Shown one piece after another: positions 17,329 through 25,731 of a DNA stretch of 43,399 nt. The DNA comes from Lentimicrobium sp. L6. GTDB taxonomy: Bacteria; Bacteroidota; Bacteroidia; Bacteroidales; UBA12170. A program made the translations under genes and the position numbers. Position 1 is the first letter of the stretch. Every line of letters begins with the position of its first letter. The notes below the pieces were generated by a model, which was not told the DNA's origin, ran no database searches, and was given only the letters and a program-made list of their open reading frames with translations. The stretch lies in the NCBI RefSeq assembly GCF_013166655.1, contig NZ_JABKCA010000051.1:1-43399 (forward strand), in the 5' to 3' direction.

Positions 17329-18024
17329 TTACGTTTCCACCTTAAAAATAAATCCAACCCCATGGATATTCTCAATATTTAAACGAGGATCTTTTTTGAG
17401 GAGTTTACGAAGGCGGGATACAAATACATCGAGGCTTCTGCTCAGAAAATAGCTGTCATCTTTCCAGAGGGTATTGAGGATGTCTTCTTTTTTAAGGAGT
17501 TTATTCTTGTTTTGACAGAAAAGATGCAGCAATTCAGCTTCACGAAGAGTAAGCCGCTGGGCATTATTGTTCTCGGATAACTCGAGGTTCTCAAAATCGA
17601 AATAGAACTTACCCAACTCTGCAATACTGCTTTGGGTTTCTACTTTCTTCACTTTGTTTCGCTTCAAAAACACCTCAATCTTCAATACCAGTTCTTCAAT
17701 ACTAAAGGGTTTGGTGATATAATCATCGGCGCCAATGGTTAATCCTTTGATGCGATCTTCTTTCAGGGTTTTGGCCGAGAGAAACAGAATAGGAATATCT
17801 TGATTTTCTTTTCTTATAGCCTCTGCCACAGAGAAACCATCTAGCTTGGGCAGCATAATATCGAGAATACATAAATCGAATTCTTGTTCAGAGAAAACTT
17901 GAATAGCAGCCTCCCCATCTTTTTGCCAATTGATGTCGTATCCTTTAATCTCCAAGTTATCTTTGGTTACAAAACTCAAGTAAATATCGTCTTCTACATA
18001 CAGTATTTTTGGCTTTTTGCTCAT
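17329..18024 (-). CDS. OmpR-family response regulator
   Basis: A 231-residue two-component regulator. The receiver domain has the acidic pair EDD at 11-13, the phosphoacceptor Asp 55 (LCILDIMLP), LSAK and the conserved Lys in YITKPF. The C-terminal winged helix carries LTLREAELLHLF, RSLDVFVSRLRKLLK and the final GVGFIF hairpin. The ATG at 18022-18024 begins one base after the stop of the histidine kinase gene, a normal coupled arrangement; a GTG start 12 bases earlier would overlap the kinase. It acts as the output of the adjacent kinase. Targets are unknown. Confidence 0.93.
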   Translation of the reverse strand: MSKKPKILYVEDDIYLSFVTKDNLEIKGYDINWQKDGEAAIQVFSEQEFDLCILDIMLPKLDGFSVAEAIRKENQDIPILFLSAKTLKEDRIKGLTIGADDYITKPFSIEELVLKIEVFLKRNKVKKVETQSSIAELGKFYFDFENLELSENNNAQRLTLREAELLHLFCQNKNKLLKKEDILNTLWKDDSYFLSRSLDVFVSRLRKLLKKDPRLNIENIHGVGFIFKVET

Positions 18025-18025
18025 G

Positions 18026-19294
18026 TTATTTTGCACTCATTATAATGGTAAATATACTTCCTTTTTCGGATCTTGACTTCACCTTAATTTTCCAGTTATG
18101 GGCATTTACTATGTTTTTTACATAGTCTAATCCCAAACCAAATCCTTTTACATTGTGAATGTCACCGGTGGGAATTCTAAAGAATTTATTGAAGATCTTT
18201 TTTCTAAATTTATCATCTATTCCAATTCCATTATCGGCAATGGATAGATGTATTTTTGAGGATTCTAATCGAGCAGATACTTCTACTTTCGGATTTACAT
18301 CACAGTATTTTAAGGCATTATCTAAAAGGTTGAACAGGAGATTTTCGAAATGGCTTTTGTCGGCTTTGATGATCTCTACATTATCATCGGAATGGAAAAT
18401 GATTTCGCCTGCTTTCTCCTTGGCCTTCAGCTCAAAATCACGAATCACATGGTTTATACAATCATTTAAAGAGAATGCTTCTAGCTCCAAATGAATCTTT
18501 CCTTTTTCGGACAAAGTAGATTTCAATACTTTCTCTACTTGTTTCTCCAATCGTTGGTTTTGATGAGTGATGATGCTGGCATATTGTGCTAGACGTTCTG
18601 GCTGATTGGCAATATTAGGTTCCGAAATCACTTGAGCAGAAATTCCAATGGTAGAAATGGGCGTTTTAAGCTCATGAGTCATATTATTTATAAAATCTTT
18701 CTGTACCTCTGAGAGTTTTTTCTGACGAATGATGACAAAAATAGCATAGATAAAAAACAGGAACGCAGTAATTAAAACAAAACCCGAAATGGCCCAAACA
18801 TTCATATCTTGCAGTACCGACCTGGTTTTGCTTGGGAACCGGATGGAGAAATAATAATTAAAATCGTCGAACTTTTTAAAAGCACCCTCCTCCAGTTGTT
18901 TTTCCTTTTTTCCGCTTACATTTATCCTTTTCACATGAACCATAGCATCGCTATCGCAATCGTAAATGGCATACTCATAATCTATGTGGATATGGCTGTT
19001 ATCAAACTCTGTCTCGAGGAAATGCTCTAGGATAATAGGGTCGATAATGTCATCAATATTCACTATGAAATTATTGGAGGAAACTTGATTGACGGGATTG
19101 ATGTTTGGCTTTTGAGAATCGTTGAACTCCGCCATTTGGTGAGCCACATTAAAAAGAGCACTCTTGATACTCAAATCCAGTTGTTTTTGATCTGAGCTGA
19201 AAGTATTATAAATCCAGAATACCTGGAATATAATGATGCCTACTAGGGAAATACTCCCTAAGATAATAACACTATATATCCTATTCTTCTTCAT
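18026..19294 (-). CDS. Membrane sensor histidine kinase
   Basis: A 422-residue inner-membrane kinase paired with the downstream OmpR-type regulator. Transmembrane helices at about 7-29 and 167-189 bracket a periplasmic sensor of about 135 residues with no named domain. No HAMP domain is evident; the second helix leads through a short linker to the dimerisation helix with FINNMTHELKTPIST, phosphoacceptor His 207. The ATPase domain has NLLDNALKYC, IADNGIGID and GFGLGLDYV. The layout is typical of the Bacteroidota kinases that often control envelope functions. It is the first gene of the pair, with a 50-base palindrome just upstream of its start. Confidence 0.92.
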   Translation of the reverse strand: MKKNRIYSVIILGSISLVGIIIFQVFWIYNTFSSDQKQLDLSIKSALFNVAHQMAEFNDSQKPNINPVNQVSSNNFIVNIDDIIDPIILEHFLETEFDNSHIHIDYEYAIYDCDSDAMVHVKRINVSGKKEKQLEEGAFKKFDDFNYYFSIRFPSKTRSVLQDMNVWAISGFVLITAFLFFIYAIFVIIRQKKLSEVQKDFINNMTHELKTPISTIGISAQVISEPNIANQPERLAQYASIITHQNQRLEKQVEKVLKSTLSEKGKIHLELEAFSLNDCINHVIRDFELKAKEKAGEIIFHSDDNVEIIKADKSHFENLLFNLLDNALKYCDVNPKVEVSARLESSKIHLSIADNGIGIDDKFRKKIFNKFFRIPTGDIHNVKGFGLGLDYVKNIVNAHNWKIKVKSRSEKGSIFTIIMSAK

Positions 19295-19343
19295 ATTTGG
19301 TTTTTTCTTGAGGTCCTATAAATGCAAACTTCTTCGTTGCTTC

Positions 19344-19393
19344 ATCAATTTAAAATCTTCATTTACTATAGTAAACTCAGATTTGAAATTTAT
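19344..19393. repeat. 50-base imperfect palindrome upstream of the histidine kinase
   Basis: Twenty of 25 positions pair around a centre at 19368/19369. The core TTTACTATAGTAAA is a perfect 14-base dyad, flanked by AAATCT/AGATTT and by ATcAATTT/AAATTtAT arms. It lies 50 bases upstream of the kinase ATG (minus strand) and about 360 bases before the DUF1573 gene (plus strand). There is no T run, so it is not a simple terminator. It may be a protein-binding site, a structured leader of the kinase message, or a genomic repeat. Confidence 0.5.
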
Positions 19394-19712
19394 TTGCGCC
19401 TCGAATTTTACTATTTCTAGAACCTCTGAAATCTGTTATATCTTAAGCATGTCCAAAAAGTTCATAAATATCGATTTCCAATGCCTATTTGCCTTTATAC
19501 AAAAAGGAAGTATCCGTTGAAAATCAGTCTCCCTAAAGGGTAGGGGCAAAGCTAATATTTAAATAGCAACAGGCTAATTACACTTATTGATAGCTTCCTC
19601 CCAATCGTTTCGTCAGTGTAAAATTAAAGATTAAATGCTTAAATACTAATCCATTTACACTTCATTAACAAGTATTTGAAAGTCATTAACATAGGTCAGC
19701 CTAACTTGCTCC

Positions 19713-19720
19713 TACATTTG
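19713..19720 (+). promoter_or_regulatory. Putative -7 element for the DUF1573 gene
   Basis: TACATTTG matches TAnnTTTG and lies 30 bases before the ATG at 19751. AAAGGA just before the ATG is a reasonable ribosome-binding site. The rest of the 456-base gap (19295-19750) contains the palindrome at 19344-19393 and nothing else that I recognise. Confidence 0.5.
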
Positions 19721-19750
19721 CTCTGTAATTAAAAATCAAAAAAAAGGATC

Positions 19751-20194
19751 ATGAAAACAAAATTATTTTTAAGCTTATGCCTGATGGCATTTATTTCAAC
19801 AACCGTATTATCTCAAACAGCTCATCAAGTAAAATCGAGCACAGAAACTAGTGAAACAACCGAAAGTCCATCGAAGGTAAAATGGGATTCTCAGGAATAT
19901 GATTTTGGAAATATTCCTAAAAACATAGCAGCAGAAGCTGAATTCGTATTTACCAATACGAGTAAGGAACCTGTTATCATTTCAAAAGTGAAATCTTCTT
20001 GTGGTTGTACAGTTACAGGTTACGATAAATCTCCAGTGATGCCAGGCGAATCATCCACAATTACCGCCACTTATAATGCAAAAAAATTAGGTGCATTTAG
20101 AAAGTCATTAAGAGTTACCACTAATGATTTTAAGCCCTATACCTTAATTATTAAAGGTGTGGTTGAGGAAGACCAAACTATTGGTTTGAAATAA
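19751..20194 (+). CDS. Secreted DUF1573 (ASH-like) domain protein
   Basis: A 147-residue exported protein. The signal peptide (about residues 1-21, ending VLS before QTAH) is followed by a low-complexity Ser/Thr/Glu stretch and a DUF1573 domain (about 43-145): WDSQEYDFGNIPKN, FVFTNTSKEPVIIS, SSCGCTV with the conserved Cys pair, MPGESSTITATYN and ITIKGV-like ending IIKGVV. This immunoglobulin-like fold is very common in Bacteroidota periplasms, and no precise function is known. The gene stands alone, with its own promoter element and terminator. Confidence 0.88.
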   Translation: MKTKLFLSLCLMAFISTTVLSQTAHQVKSSTETSETTESPSKVKWDSQEYDFGNIPKNIAAEAEFVFTNTSKEPVIISKVKSSCGCTVTGYDKSPVMPGESSTITATYNAKKLGAFRKSLRVTTNDFKPYTLIIKGVVEEDQTIGLK

Positions 20195-20208
20195 TATCGA
20201 TGGTAGCG

Positions 20209-20270
20209 AAGAGTTTGCTTATTGCTTATGTGTTTTGTAATTCATAGCTGATGAGCAAACTCTTTTTTTA
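20209..20270 (+). terminator. Intrinsic terminator of the DUF1573 gene
   Basis: AAGAGTTTGCT pairs with AGCAAACTCTT (11 base pairs). The long loop contains a second possible stem (GCTTATG with CATAGC). A run of seven T follows on the plus strand. On the minus strand there is no T run, so it does not serve the convergent GH3 gene. Confidence 0.75.
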
Positions 20271-20287
20271 GTTTGAAAAGAAATCAA

Positions 20288-23059
20288 TTACTCCTTAATA
20301 ATTTTCAAGAAATGTCTCTTTTCATCGTCTTTAATCTCAACAAAATATAAACCAGAAGGGAGATCCGAATTCATAATGAAATCAAAAGTATTTCCCCCTG
20401 TATTTATCATTCCATGATAAAGGTTTTGTGCTAAAACTCCGGACATATAGTATAAATTGATATGAATAGCCTTTGAAGATTGGCTCATTAGTTTTACTTG
20501 AAACTTAGACCGAACAGGATTTGGAAGCACCTGTATATCTTTTATAGAGGATGTGTTATCTAGGATACCATCTACCAAATCAAAATCATAATAGTTAATA
20601 TTAAAAGCATCGGTTTGGGCCAATACTGTCATGATGGTTTCTCCTTGATTTAAATATACTTCTGTGGAAAAATCCTCCCAATTTTGCCATCCATCGGTGG
20701 AAGTATAATTTACGCTGGCCTCTATGCCTTCATCAAATTGAAAGCGTAAACTTCCTGAATTATAGCCTGACATTCTGCTTTTTAATTGATATATTCCAGA
20801 TTGTTTGACATCAACTACATACTTCATCCAATCACCAGGTTCTATATAGCCCACATTAATTCCTCCTCCAATATCGGTACATTCTTCCGTTTGAATGCCC
20901 AACATATCGTAATAATTCTCCGCCTGTATCTTTCCCGGAATATCATTGCTTCCAGGTGACGCGCCAATATCATTGCAGATATAGAAGTCTTCAAATGGCT
21001 CCAATTCTAAAGTGCTGGATTGAATACCACTACCGATATATGAAATACTCAAATCTTCATCAGAGGATTCTAGTTCCGAGTTTAGGGCTATCACTAATAT
21101 ACTTTCATCATCCTCCCAAATACTAATATCACTAATGATATTGGGGACAGCTACTCCGTCTATTTTGATCACAAAATCCTCATTTTCATAATCAAGAATA
21201 GAAATCTTATCCGATATTGCTAATAGAACAGATTGACCATCTCCAGGACAAATGGCAGCATAAGGTGATAAATGAGTGCTGTTTGCCAAGCTTGAAAATT
21301 GTTGGAGCCCATGTTTATAATCAAAAAGGCCTGGTTTGTTATCCCCAAAATTGATGGGAATTTGACTCATTTTTCTGGGCCAAGTGTGCGCCAATTTTCC
21401 GCTGGGATTATGGTAACCGAAAAGGATTTCGGCAATACCTTCGCCTTCACTTCCAGGAAGCCATGCAGCAATAAACGCATCGGTATAGGGCAACACATCG
21501 CTAATAATCATAGGGCGACCTGAAATCAATACGGTAACAACAGGGATTCCTTTATTTTTTAATCGCTTGATAAGACTAATTTCGTCAGATTCTAGATGTA
21601 AATCGTTTCTATCTCCAGCACCTTCGGCATAAGGGTTTTCTCCAACTACTACTACTGCCACATCAACACTTTCGTTATAATCACCAAGCTCAGAATAAAT
21701 AACTTCACTGGTTTCTGCTAGATTCTGAATGCCTTGGAGTATGTTGGTTCCTTCTGTAATTTGCCCGTTAGAACCCTGCCAAGAAATAGACCATCCACCA
21801 CACTGCGCACCTAAATTATTGGCCAATTTACCAGCAACTAATATCTTCTGATTATTTTTTTGGAGTGGAAGAACATTTATTTTTGAGTTTAGTAAAACGC
21901 TGGACTCTCTTACCGCTTGTCTGGCTATATCTCTATGTGCTTGTGAACCAAAATCGGCAGCTAAACTTGGATCTGTTAAAGGCTCCTCAAATAAATTTAA
22001 TAGAAATTTCTGCTTTAATATCCTTCTGGTCGCATCATTAATTCTTTCTAAACTGACTTCTCCATCTGCCACCAAGCTTTTTAAAATGCTGATGAAATAG
22101 ATATATCTGTCTGGAACCATCACCATATCGATACCTGCATTTACCGACCTTTTTACCGCTTCTCTATAATCTTCATCTACCTGATCTACGCCTTTCCAAT
22201 CAGAAATCACAAAGCCTTCAAATCCCAATTCCTCTTTCAATACATCATTGAGCAGGTAATCATGACCATGTAATTTTTGGCCATTCCAACTATTATAGGA
22301 AGCCATAACTGTTCCTACATTTTGCTCGACGGCATCAATATATCCGGCCATATGAAGCTCCCGTAATACCTCTTCTGAAACAACAGTGTTTCCTTGGTCG
22401 ATACCATTCATTGTTCCTCCATCGCCCACAAAATGCTTGGCACATGCTAAAATAGTTTCGGAGGATGTTAAACTTTCTCCCTGCAGTCCAATTACCGAAG
22501 CCGAAGCCATCATTTTTTGAACTTCTGCAGTTTCGCCAAAGCCTTCATAAGTTCTTCCCCACCTTTCGTTTCTAGGTACTGCTATGCAAGGACTAAAAGT
22601 CCAATCGATTCCTGTTGCGGCCACTTCCTTGGCTGTAATTTGATTAATGGTCGTTACTAAATTTGGATTCCAAGTACATCCCAAGCCAATATTATGAGGA
22701 AATATAACAGCACCATAAACATTATTATGACCATGAACTGCATCTACTCCATAAACCAGAGGAATTCCTAATCTACTATTTAAAGCGATGTTTTGGTATT
22801 CATCATACATATTGGCCCAAGCCGCTTGTGAATTGGGTACAGGAGTAGAGCCTCCTCCACTTAATAAAGAGCCTAATGAATAATAAGAAATGTCAGTTAT
22901 GGTTTCTAGAGCTCCTCTTTCGGCTTGAGTCATCTGACCAATTTTTTCTTCAAGGGTCATGAGCTGAAGGAGACTGTCTACTTTTTCATCAACACTAAGA
23001 GTTTGTGCAAAGGCAGTGATAGAAAAAATTAGACTTAAAAGTATTAATAAAGTTGATCT
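20288..23059 (-). CDS. Secreted GH3 beta-glucosidase with CBM6-like and T9SS sorting domains
   Basis: A 923-residue exported glycoside hydrolase, probably removing glucose from beta-glucans. A signal peptide (MRSTLLILL.., cleavage expected at AFA before Q20) precedes the GH3 barrel. The barrel carries KHF (K208, H209) and the nucleophile Asp 287 in GFVISDWKG. The alpha/beta sandwich carries the likely acid/base Glu 479 in GENPYAEGAGD, as in barley exo-glucanase-type GH3 enzymes. A CBM6-like domain (about 695-825: GKIQAENYY, PGDWMKYVVDV, GETIMTVLA) and a type A T9SS sorting domain (last 80 residues: VLPNPV, SGLYFVEI, KIIKE) follow. It should be exported through T9SS to the cell surface or medium. 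The ATG at 23059 is used because the signal peptide begins there; a GTG 33 bases upstream overlaps the promoter element. No SusC/SusD pair is adjacent. Confidence 0.93.
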   Translation of the reverse strand, partial: RSTLLILLSLIFSITAFAQTLSVDEKVDSLLQLMTLEEKIGQMTQAERGALETITDISYYSLGSLLSGGGSTPVPNSQAAWANMYDEYQNIALNSRLGIPLVYGVDAVHGHNNVYGAVIFPHNIGLGCTWNPNLVTTINQITAKEVAATGIDWTFSPCIAVPRNERWGRTYEGFGETAEVQKMMASASVIGLQGESLTSSETILACAKHFVGDGGTMNGIDQGNTVVSEEVLRELHMAGYIDAVEQNVGTVMASYNSWNGQKLHGHDYLLNDVLKEELGFEGFVISDWKGVDQVDEDYREAVKRSVNAGIDMVMVPDRYIYFISILKSLVADGEVSLERINDATRRILKQKFLLNLFEEPLTDPSLAADFGSQAHRDIARQAVRESSVLLNSKINVLPLQKNNQKILVAGKLANNLGAQCGGWSISWQGSNGQITEGTNILQGIQNLAETSEVIYSELGDYNESVDVAVVVVGENPYAEGAGDRNDLHLESDEISLIKRLKNKGIPVVTVLISGRPMIISDVLPYTDAFIAAWLPGSEGEGIAEILFGYHNPSGKLAHTWPRKMSQIPINFGDNKPGLFDYKHGLQQFSSLANSTHLSPYAAICPGDGQSVLLAISDKISILDYENEDFVIKIDGVAVPNIISDISIWEDDESILVIALNSELESSDEDLSISYIGSGIQSSTLELEPFEDFYICNDIGASPGSNDIPGKIQAENYYDMLGIQTEECTDIGGGINVGYIEPGDWMKYVVDVKQSGIYQLKSRMSGYNSGSLRFQFDEGIEASVNYTSTDGWQNWEDFSTEVYLNQGETIMTVLAQTDAFNINYYDFDLVDGILDNTSSIKDIQVLPNPVRSKFQVKLMSQSSKAIHINLYYMSGVLAQNLYHGMINTGGNTFDFIMNSDLPSGLYFVEIKDDEKRHFLKIIKE

Positions 23060-23091
23060 CATTTTGATTATGTTTGACTTATAATTTGGCA

Positions 23092-23099
23092 CAAAAATA
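23092..23099 (-). promoter_or_regulatory. Putative -7 element for the GH3 gene
   Basis: TATTTTTG on the minus strand matches TAnnTTTG, 32 bases before the ATG at 23059. It supports that start over the GTG at 23092. No sugar-regulator site is recognised beside it. Confidence 0.45.
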
Positions 23100-23317
23100 C
23101 GTGCAATTATTACTTTTTAGGTCATTTCACACTACATCAAAAACACATCAAAAAGAACAAAATAGGCTATTTTACAAGCTTTACAGTGATTTTCAAAACT
23201 AATAAGCATCAAAAAATAGTTTTCATGAATTATTTCAAAACTTGAGCTTGGATTTTGGTCTTTCCGTCGCTGGATATTCACAATAGCATTTCAATGAAAT
23301 GAAACATCAATTATGAT

Positions 23318-23325
23318 TAGCTTTG
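23318..23325 (+). promoter_or_regulatory. Putative -7 element for the methyltransferase gene
   Basis: TAGCTTTG matches TAnnTTTG and lies 25 bases before the ATG at 23351, giving a leader of about 20 bases. Confidence 0.5.
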
Positions 23326-23350
23326 TACGCTAAAAATAGAAAGACAAACT

Positions 23351-23962
23351 ATGAATGTAAACCCAAAAGATTTTTTTGAAGGAAAAGCTGAGGATTACGA
23401 TAGAGAAGTAGCTAGAAGGAAAAACGTTTCCAATATAGCTCAACTTATGATGAAAGAAGCGGATTATAAACAAAGCATGAGCATCATGGATTTTGGTTCA
23501 GGGACAGGTTTGCTTTTGTCTGACATTGCGCCTTCTGTAGGAAAAATCACAGCCATTGATATTTCAAAATCTATGAATGAGGTTTTAGAAAGCAAACGAG
23601 ATCTTATAAAATGTGAGCTAGAGATTATGGAAATGGATTTGACCAAAGAAAACCTAGAACGACAATTCGATGGTATTATTTCTTCAATGACCATACATCA
23701 TGTGAAAGATATTTCTGCACTTTTTAAGAAGTTTCACAATATGTTAGCCGAAAATGGAATCATTGCTATTGCTGATTTGGACAGTGAAAATGGGAGTTTT
23801 CATAAAGAGAATACGGGAGTGCATCATCTTGGTTTTGATAGAGCTGAGTTTTTAGAGATAGCAAAACATGTAGGGTTTAAAAATTTGAAAATCCAATCTG
23901 CCAGCATCATTGAAAAACCCTATGGGAAGTACCCAGTTTTTTTATTGACAGGGAATAAATAA
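23351..23962 (+). CDS. Class I SAM-dependent methyltransferase
   Basis: A 203-residue cytoplasmic methyltransferase. Motif I, the AdoMet site, is MDFGSGTGLLLSDIA (about residues 46-60), the acidic end of strand two is ITAIDIS, and motif IV is FDGIISSMTIHHVKD, followed by LAENGIIAIADLD (post-motif). This is the small-molecule type of the Methyltransf_11/25 group, with no substrate-recognition domain to indicate what is methylated. The gene stands alone, with its own promoter element, and converges on the next gene. Function beyond the reaction type cannot be stated. Confidence 0.87.
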   Translation: MNVNPKDFFEGKAEDYDREVARRKNVSNIAQLMMKEADYKQSMSIMDFGSGTGLLLSDIAPSVGKITAIDISKSMNEVLESKRDLIKCELEIMEMDLTKENLERQFDGIISSMTIHHVKDISALFKKFHNMLAENGIIAIADLDSENGSFHKENTGVHHLGFDRAEFLEIAKHVGFKNLKIQSASIIEKPYGKYPVFLLTGNK

Positions 23963-24013
23963 AAAGTACCTATTATTCTGTTCGGTCATAAAGGTGCATT
24001 TTAATCTCTTGTA

Positions 24014-24469
24014 TTATTTTAATACCAATCCCTTTTTCTCAGACTGTTTATCTTTTGCTTGCCCCAAAACAATTCCAATGGTCATGCCAAGTACCAAACC
24101 TAAAGCAATTCCATTCGATTGACCAGCAGTTGCTCCTATTGAGGCGCCAATTGCTACTCCAAAGCTCATTCCTAAAGCCATGTATAGGCTTTTATAATAA
24201 CCTTCTTGAACATAGGAGAATTCTTTTTGGAGAAAATTCACCAAAACATTGATTTTTTTCCTGAAAAACCTTCTTGGATTTTGGGGTGAAGAATTCAGTT
24301 CCAGAGAGTCTAATTTTTCTTCAATGGCTGTTAACTGATTTTCCTCCAATCCTTTATTTTTGATACTAACTAGTAGTTTCTGAAATTTAGTATAAATCTT
24401 AATTTCCGATTTTTTATCTGTTCTTGATTTCAGACCTTCAAACAGGTCAATGGTTTTATCTATTTTCAT
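24014..24469 (-). CDS. Hypothetical protein with C-terminal glycine-zipper membrane segment
   Basis: A 151-residue protein of unknown function. The N-terminal two thirds are charged and helical (for example EENQLTAIEEKLDSLEL). Residues about 95-140 form two hydrophobic helices rich in small residues at regular spacing (ALGMSFGVAIGASIGATAG and GIALGLVLGMTIGIVLG), the pattern of a glycine zipper that packs helices in a membrane. The C-terminus is basic. There is no signal peptide, so it is likely an inner-membrane protein with a cytoplasmic head. It lies downstream of the ECF sigma unit on the same strand, separated by a repeat-rich 142-base gap. Confidence 0.7.
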   Translation of the reverse strand: MKIDKTIDLFEGLKSRTDKKSEIKIYTKFQKLLVSIKNKGLEENQLTAIEEKLDSLELNSSPQNPRRFFRKKINVLVNFLQKEFSYVQEGYYKSLYMALGMSFGVAIGASIGATAGQSNGIALGLVLGMTIGIVLGQAKDKQSEKKGLVLK

Positions 24470-24511
24470 TTCTTTCTTATTTAAATATGAAGCCTAAAGC
24501 CTCAATAATAC

Positions 24512-24606
24512 TCATCTTCTTCCCTCATCGGTCATCCAACTTCTGCCTTCTTACTTCCTACTTCTAACTTTTTTTTTACCTTCTCACTTCGAGCTTCTGA
24601 CTTCCA
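24512..24606. repeat. Degenerate ACTTC/CTTCT-type intergenic repeat
   Basis: The gap between two minus-strand genes is built from irregular copies of CTTC-containing units (ACTTCTGCC, TTACTTCC, TACTTCTAAC, TCACTTCGAGC, TCTGACTTCC), with a run of nine T in the middle. This low-complexity sequence is a familiar decayed tandem repeat in Bacteroidota spacers. No gene or clear hairpin is present. Confidence 0.6.
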
Positions 24607-24611
24607 ACCAA

Positions 24612-25253
24612 TTATTTTCTCAAATCTTCCATATCAGCCAAAATATCATCTAGCTTTTTATATACAGGTCCATATACCAATTTCACATCGAAATTATACA
24701 AACGCCCTCCAAAAAATGCCAAAGCAATAGTGATGATCAGAATTGGAATGGTCCAAAGAATGGGGAAGTCTCCAACTAGGTATATCTCATGGGGCTTGGC
24801 GAGTATTTCTTGAAACACATGTTGTATGCCCGGACTAAACCATAAACCTATTACCACTGCTAAAAATAGAGCTGGATAATAATAGCCAGCCATCTTTCTA
24901 TTGATAGACAATTGTTTTTTTAACCAGATATTAAAGGAGCTCAAATACTCATAGCTGTTATTCCCTTTATCGATGGTGTCAAAACCTTTCATCAAATTCC
25001 GGTTTACATATAGTATCACTGCGAGGATGATGAAGGTGGCGATTCCTGTTAAGGGAAAATGCATAAAATAAGTTATCACAAGGAATATGGGTGCTCCTAC
25101 AGCAATAGCAATGAGGTTGATTTTGTTCATCCTCTTTATTTTTTCAATGATATGTATCGATTTCTGATTGTATAAATTATTGATTTTGGGAACCGTGATT
25201 TCTTCTGCATTTACAAATCCCTCTTTCCAGATGTTTTCAATTGTCTTGTCCAT
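24612..25253 (-). CDS. Membrane protein paired with the ECF sigma factor
   Basis: A 213-residue protein with a cytoplasmic N-terminus (about 1-45, IWKEGFVNAEEITVPKINNLYNQ) followed by four hydrophobic helices: about 46-66 and 69-87, then, after a polar loop, about 122-143 and 168-188. Its start lies inside the end of the sigma factor gene (17-base overlap), the usual place for an anti-sigma factor. It has no recognisable zinc-finger anti-sigma domain, so regulation of the sigma factor through its N-terminal segment is an inference from position. No named family is claimed. Confidence 0.7.
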   Translation of the reverse strand: MDKTIENIWKEGFVNAEEITVPKINNLYNQKSIHIIEKIKRMNKINLIAIAVGAPIFLVITYFMHFPLTGIATFIILAVILYVNRNLMKGFDTIDKGNNSYEYLSSFNIWLKKQLSINRKMAGYYYPALFLAVVIGLWFSPGIQHVFQEILAKPHEIYLVGDFPILWTIPILIITIALAFFGGRLYNFDVKLVYGPVYKKLDDILADMEDLRK

Positions 25254-25731
25254 CTAATATCTTCTTTAATCGTTCTTTAATCCTTTTAATTCTCACACCT
25301 ATATTATTGGGATTGGTTCCCATGATATCGGCGATTTCCTGATACGATTTCTCTTCCAAGTAAAGTAAGATGACTCCTCTATCCACTTCCGACAGGTGTT
25401 TTATGGCTGCGTATAAATGGTTTAGGGCATCGTTAGAAAAGGCGGCATTGTCTTCAAATACTTCATTCGGAATAGCATCGGAAGCAAAATACTGCACATT
25501 ACTTTTCTTGTTTTTCTTGAGGAGGCTTAAACATACATTCAGTGATATCTTGTATACCCATGTTGACCATTCCGATTGCTCATTGAAATTGTCTTTGCTT
25601 TTCCATATCTGCAGACTGACTTCCTGATAATAATCCTCAAAGTCTTCCTGAGTATTGGTATAAGCACGGCATATCTTAATGATGATGGCCGCATAGGGTA
25701 AAATGAATGTTCTGTAAAAATCGTAACTCAA
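25237..25731 (-). CDS. ECF-type RNA polymerase sigma factor
   Basis: A 164-residue sigma-70 family factor. Region 2 includes RAYTNTQEDFEDYYQEVSLQIWK and WSTWVYKISLNVCLSLLKK, and region 4 includes HLSEVDRGVILLYLEEKSYQEIADIMGTNPNNIGVRIKRIKERLK, given here only in part as EKSYQEIADIMGTNPNNIG. No ATG is available in the right position: the frame has an upstream stop and begins with TTG at 25731 just after it, so TTG is taken as the start. It precedes and overlaps a four-helix membrane protein that may hold it inactive. The target promoters are not known. Confidence 0.88.
   Translation of the reverse strand: MSYDFYRTFILPYAAIIIKICRAYTNTQEDFEDYYQEVSLQIWKSKDNFNEQSEWSTWVYKISLNVCLSLLKKNKKSNVQYFASDAIPNEVFEDNAAFSNDALNHLYAAIKHLSEVDRGVILLYLEEKSYQEIADIMGTNPNNIGVRIKRIKERLKKILDGQDN

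Noticed and set aside
19233-19520. 95-codon plus-strand frame opposite the histidine kinase start
   Set aside because: It overlaps the kinase gene start and the palindrome and lacks a ribosome-binding site or domain.
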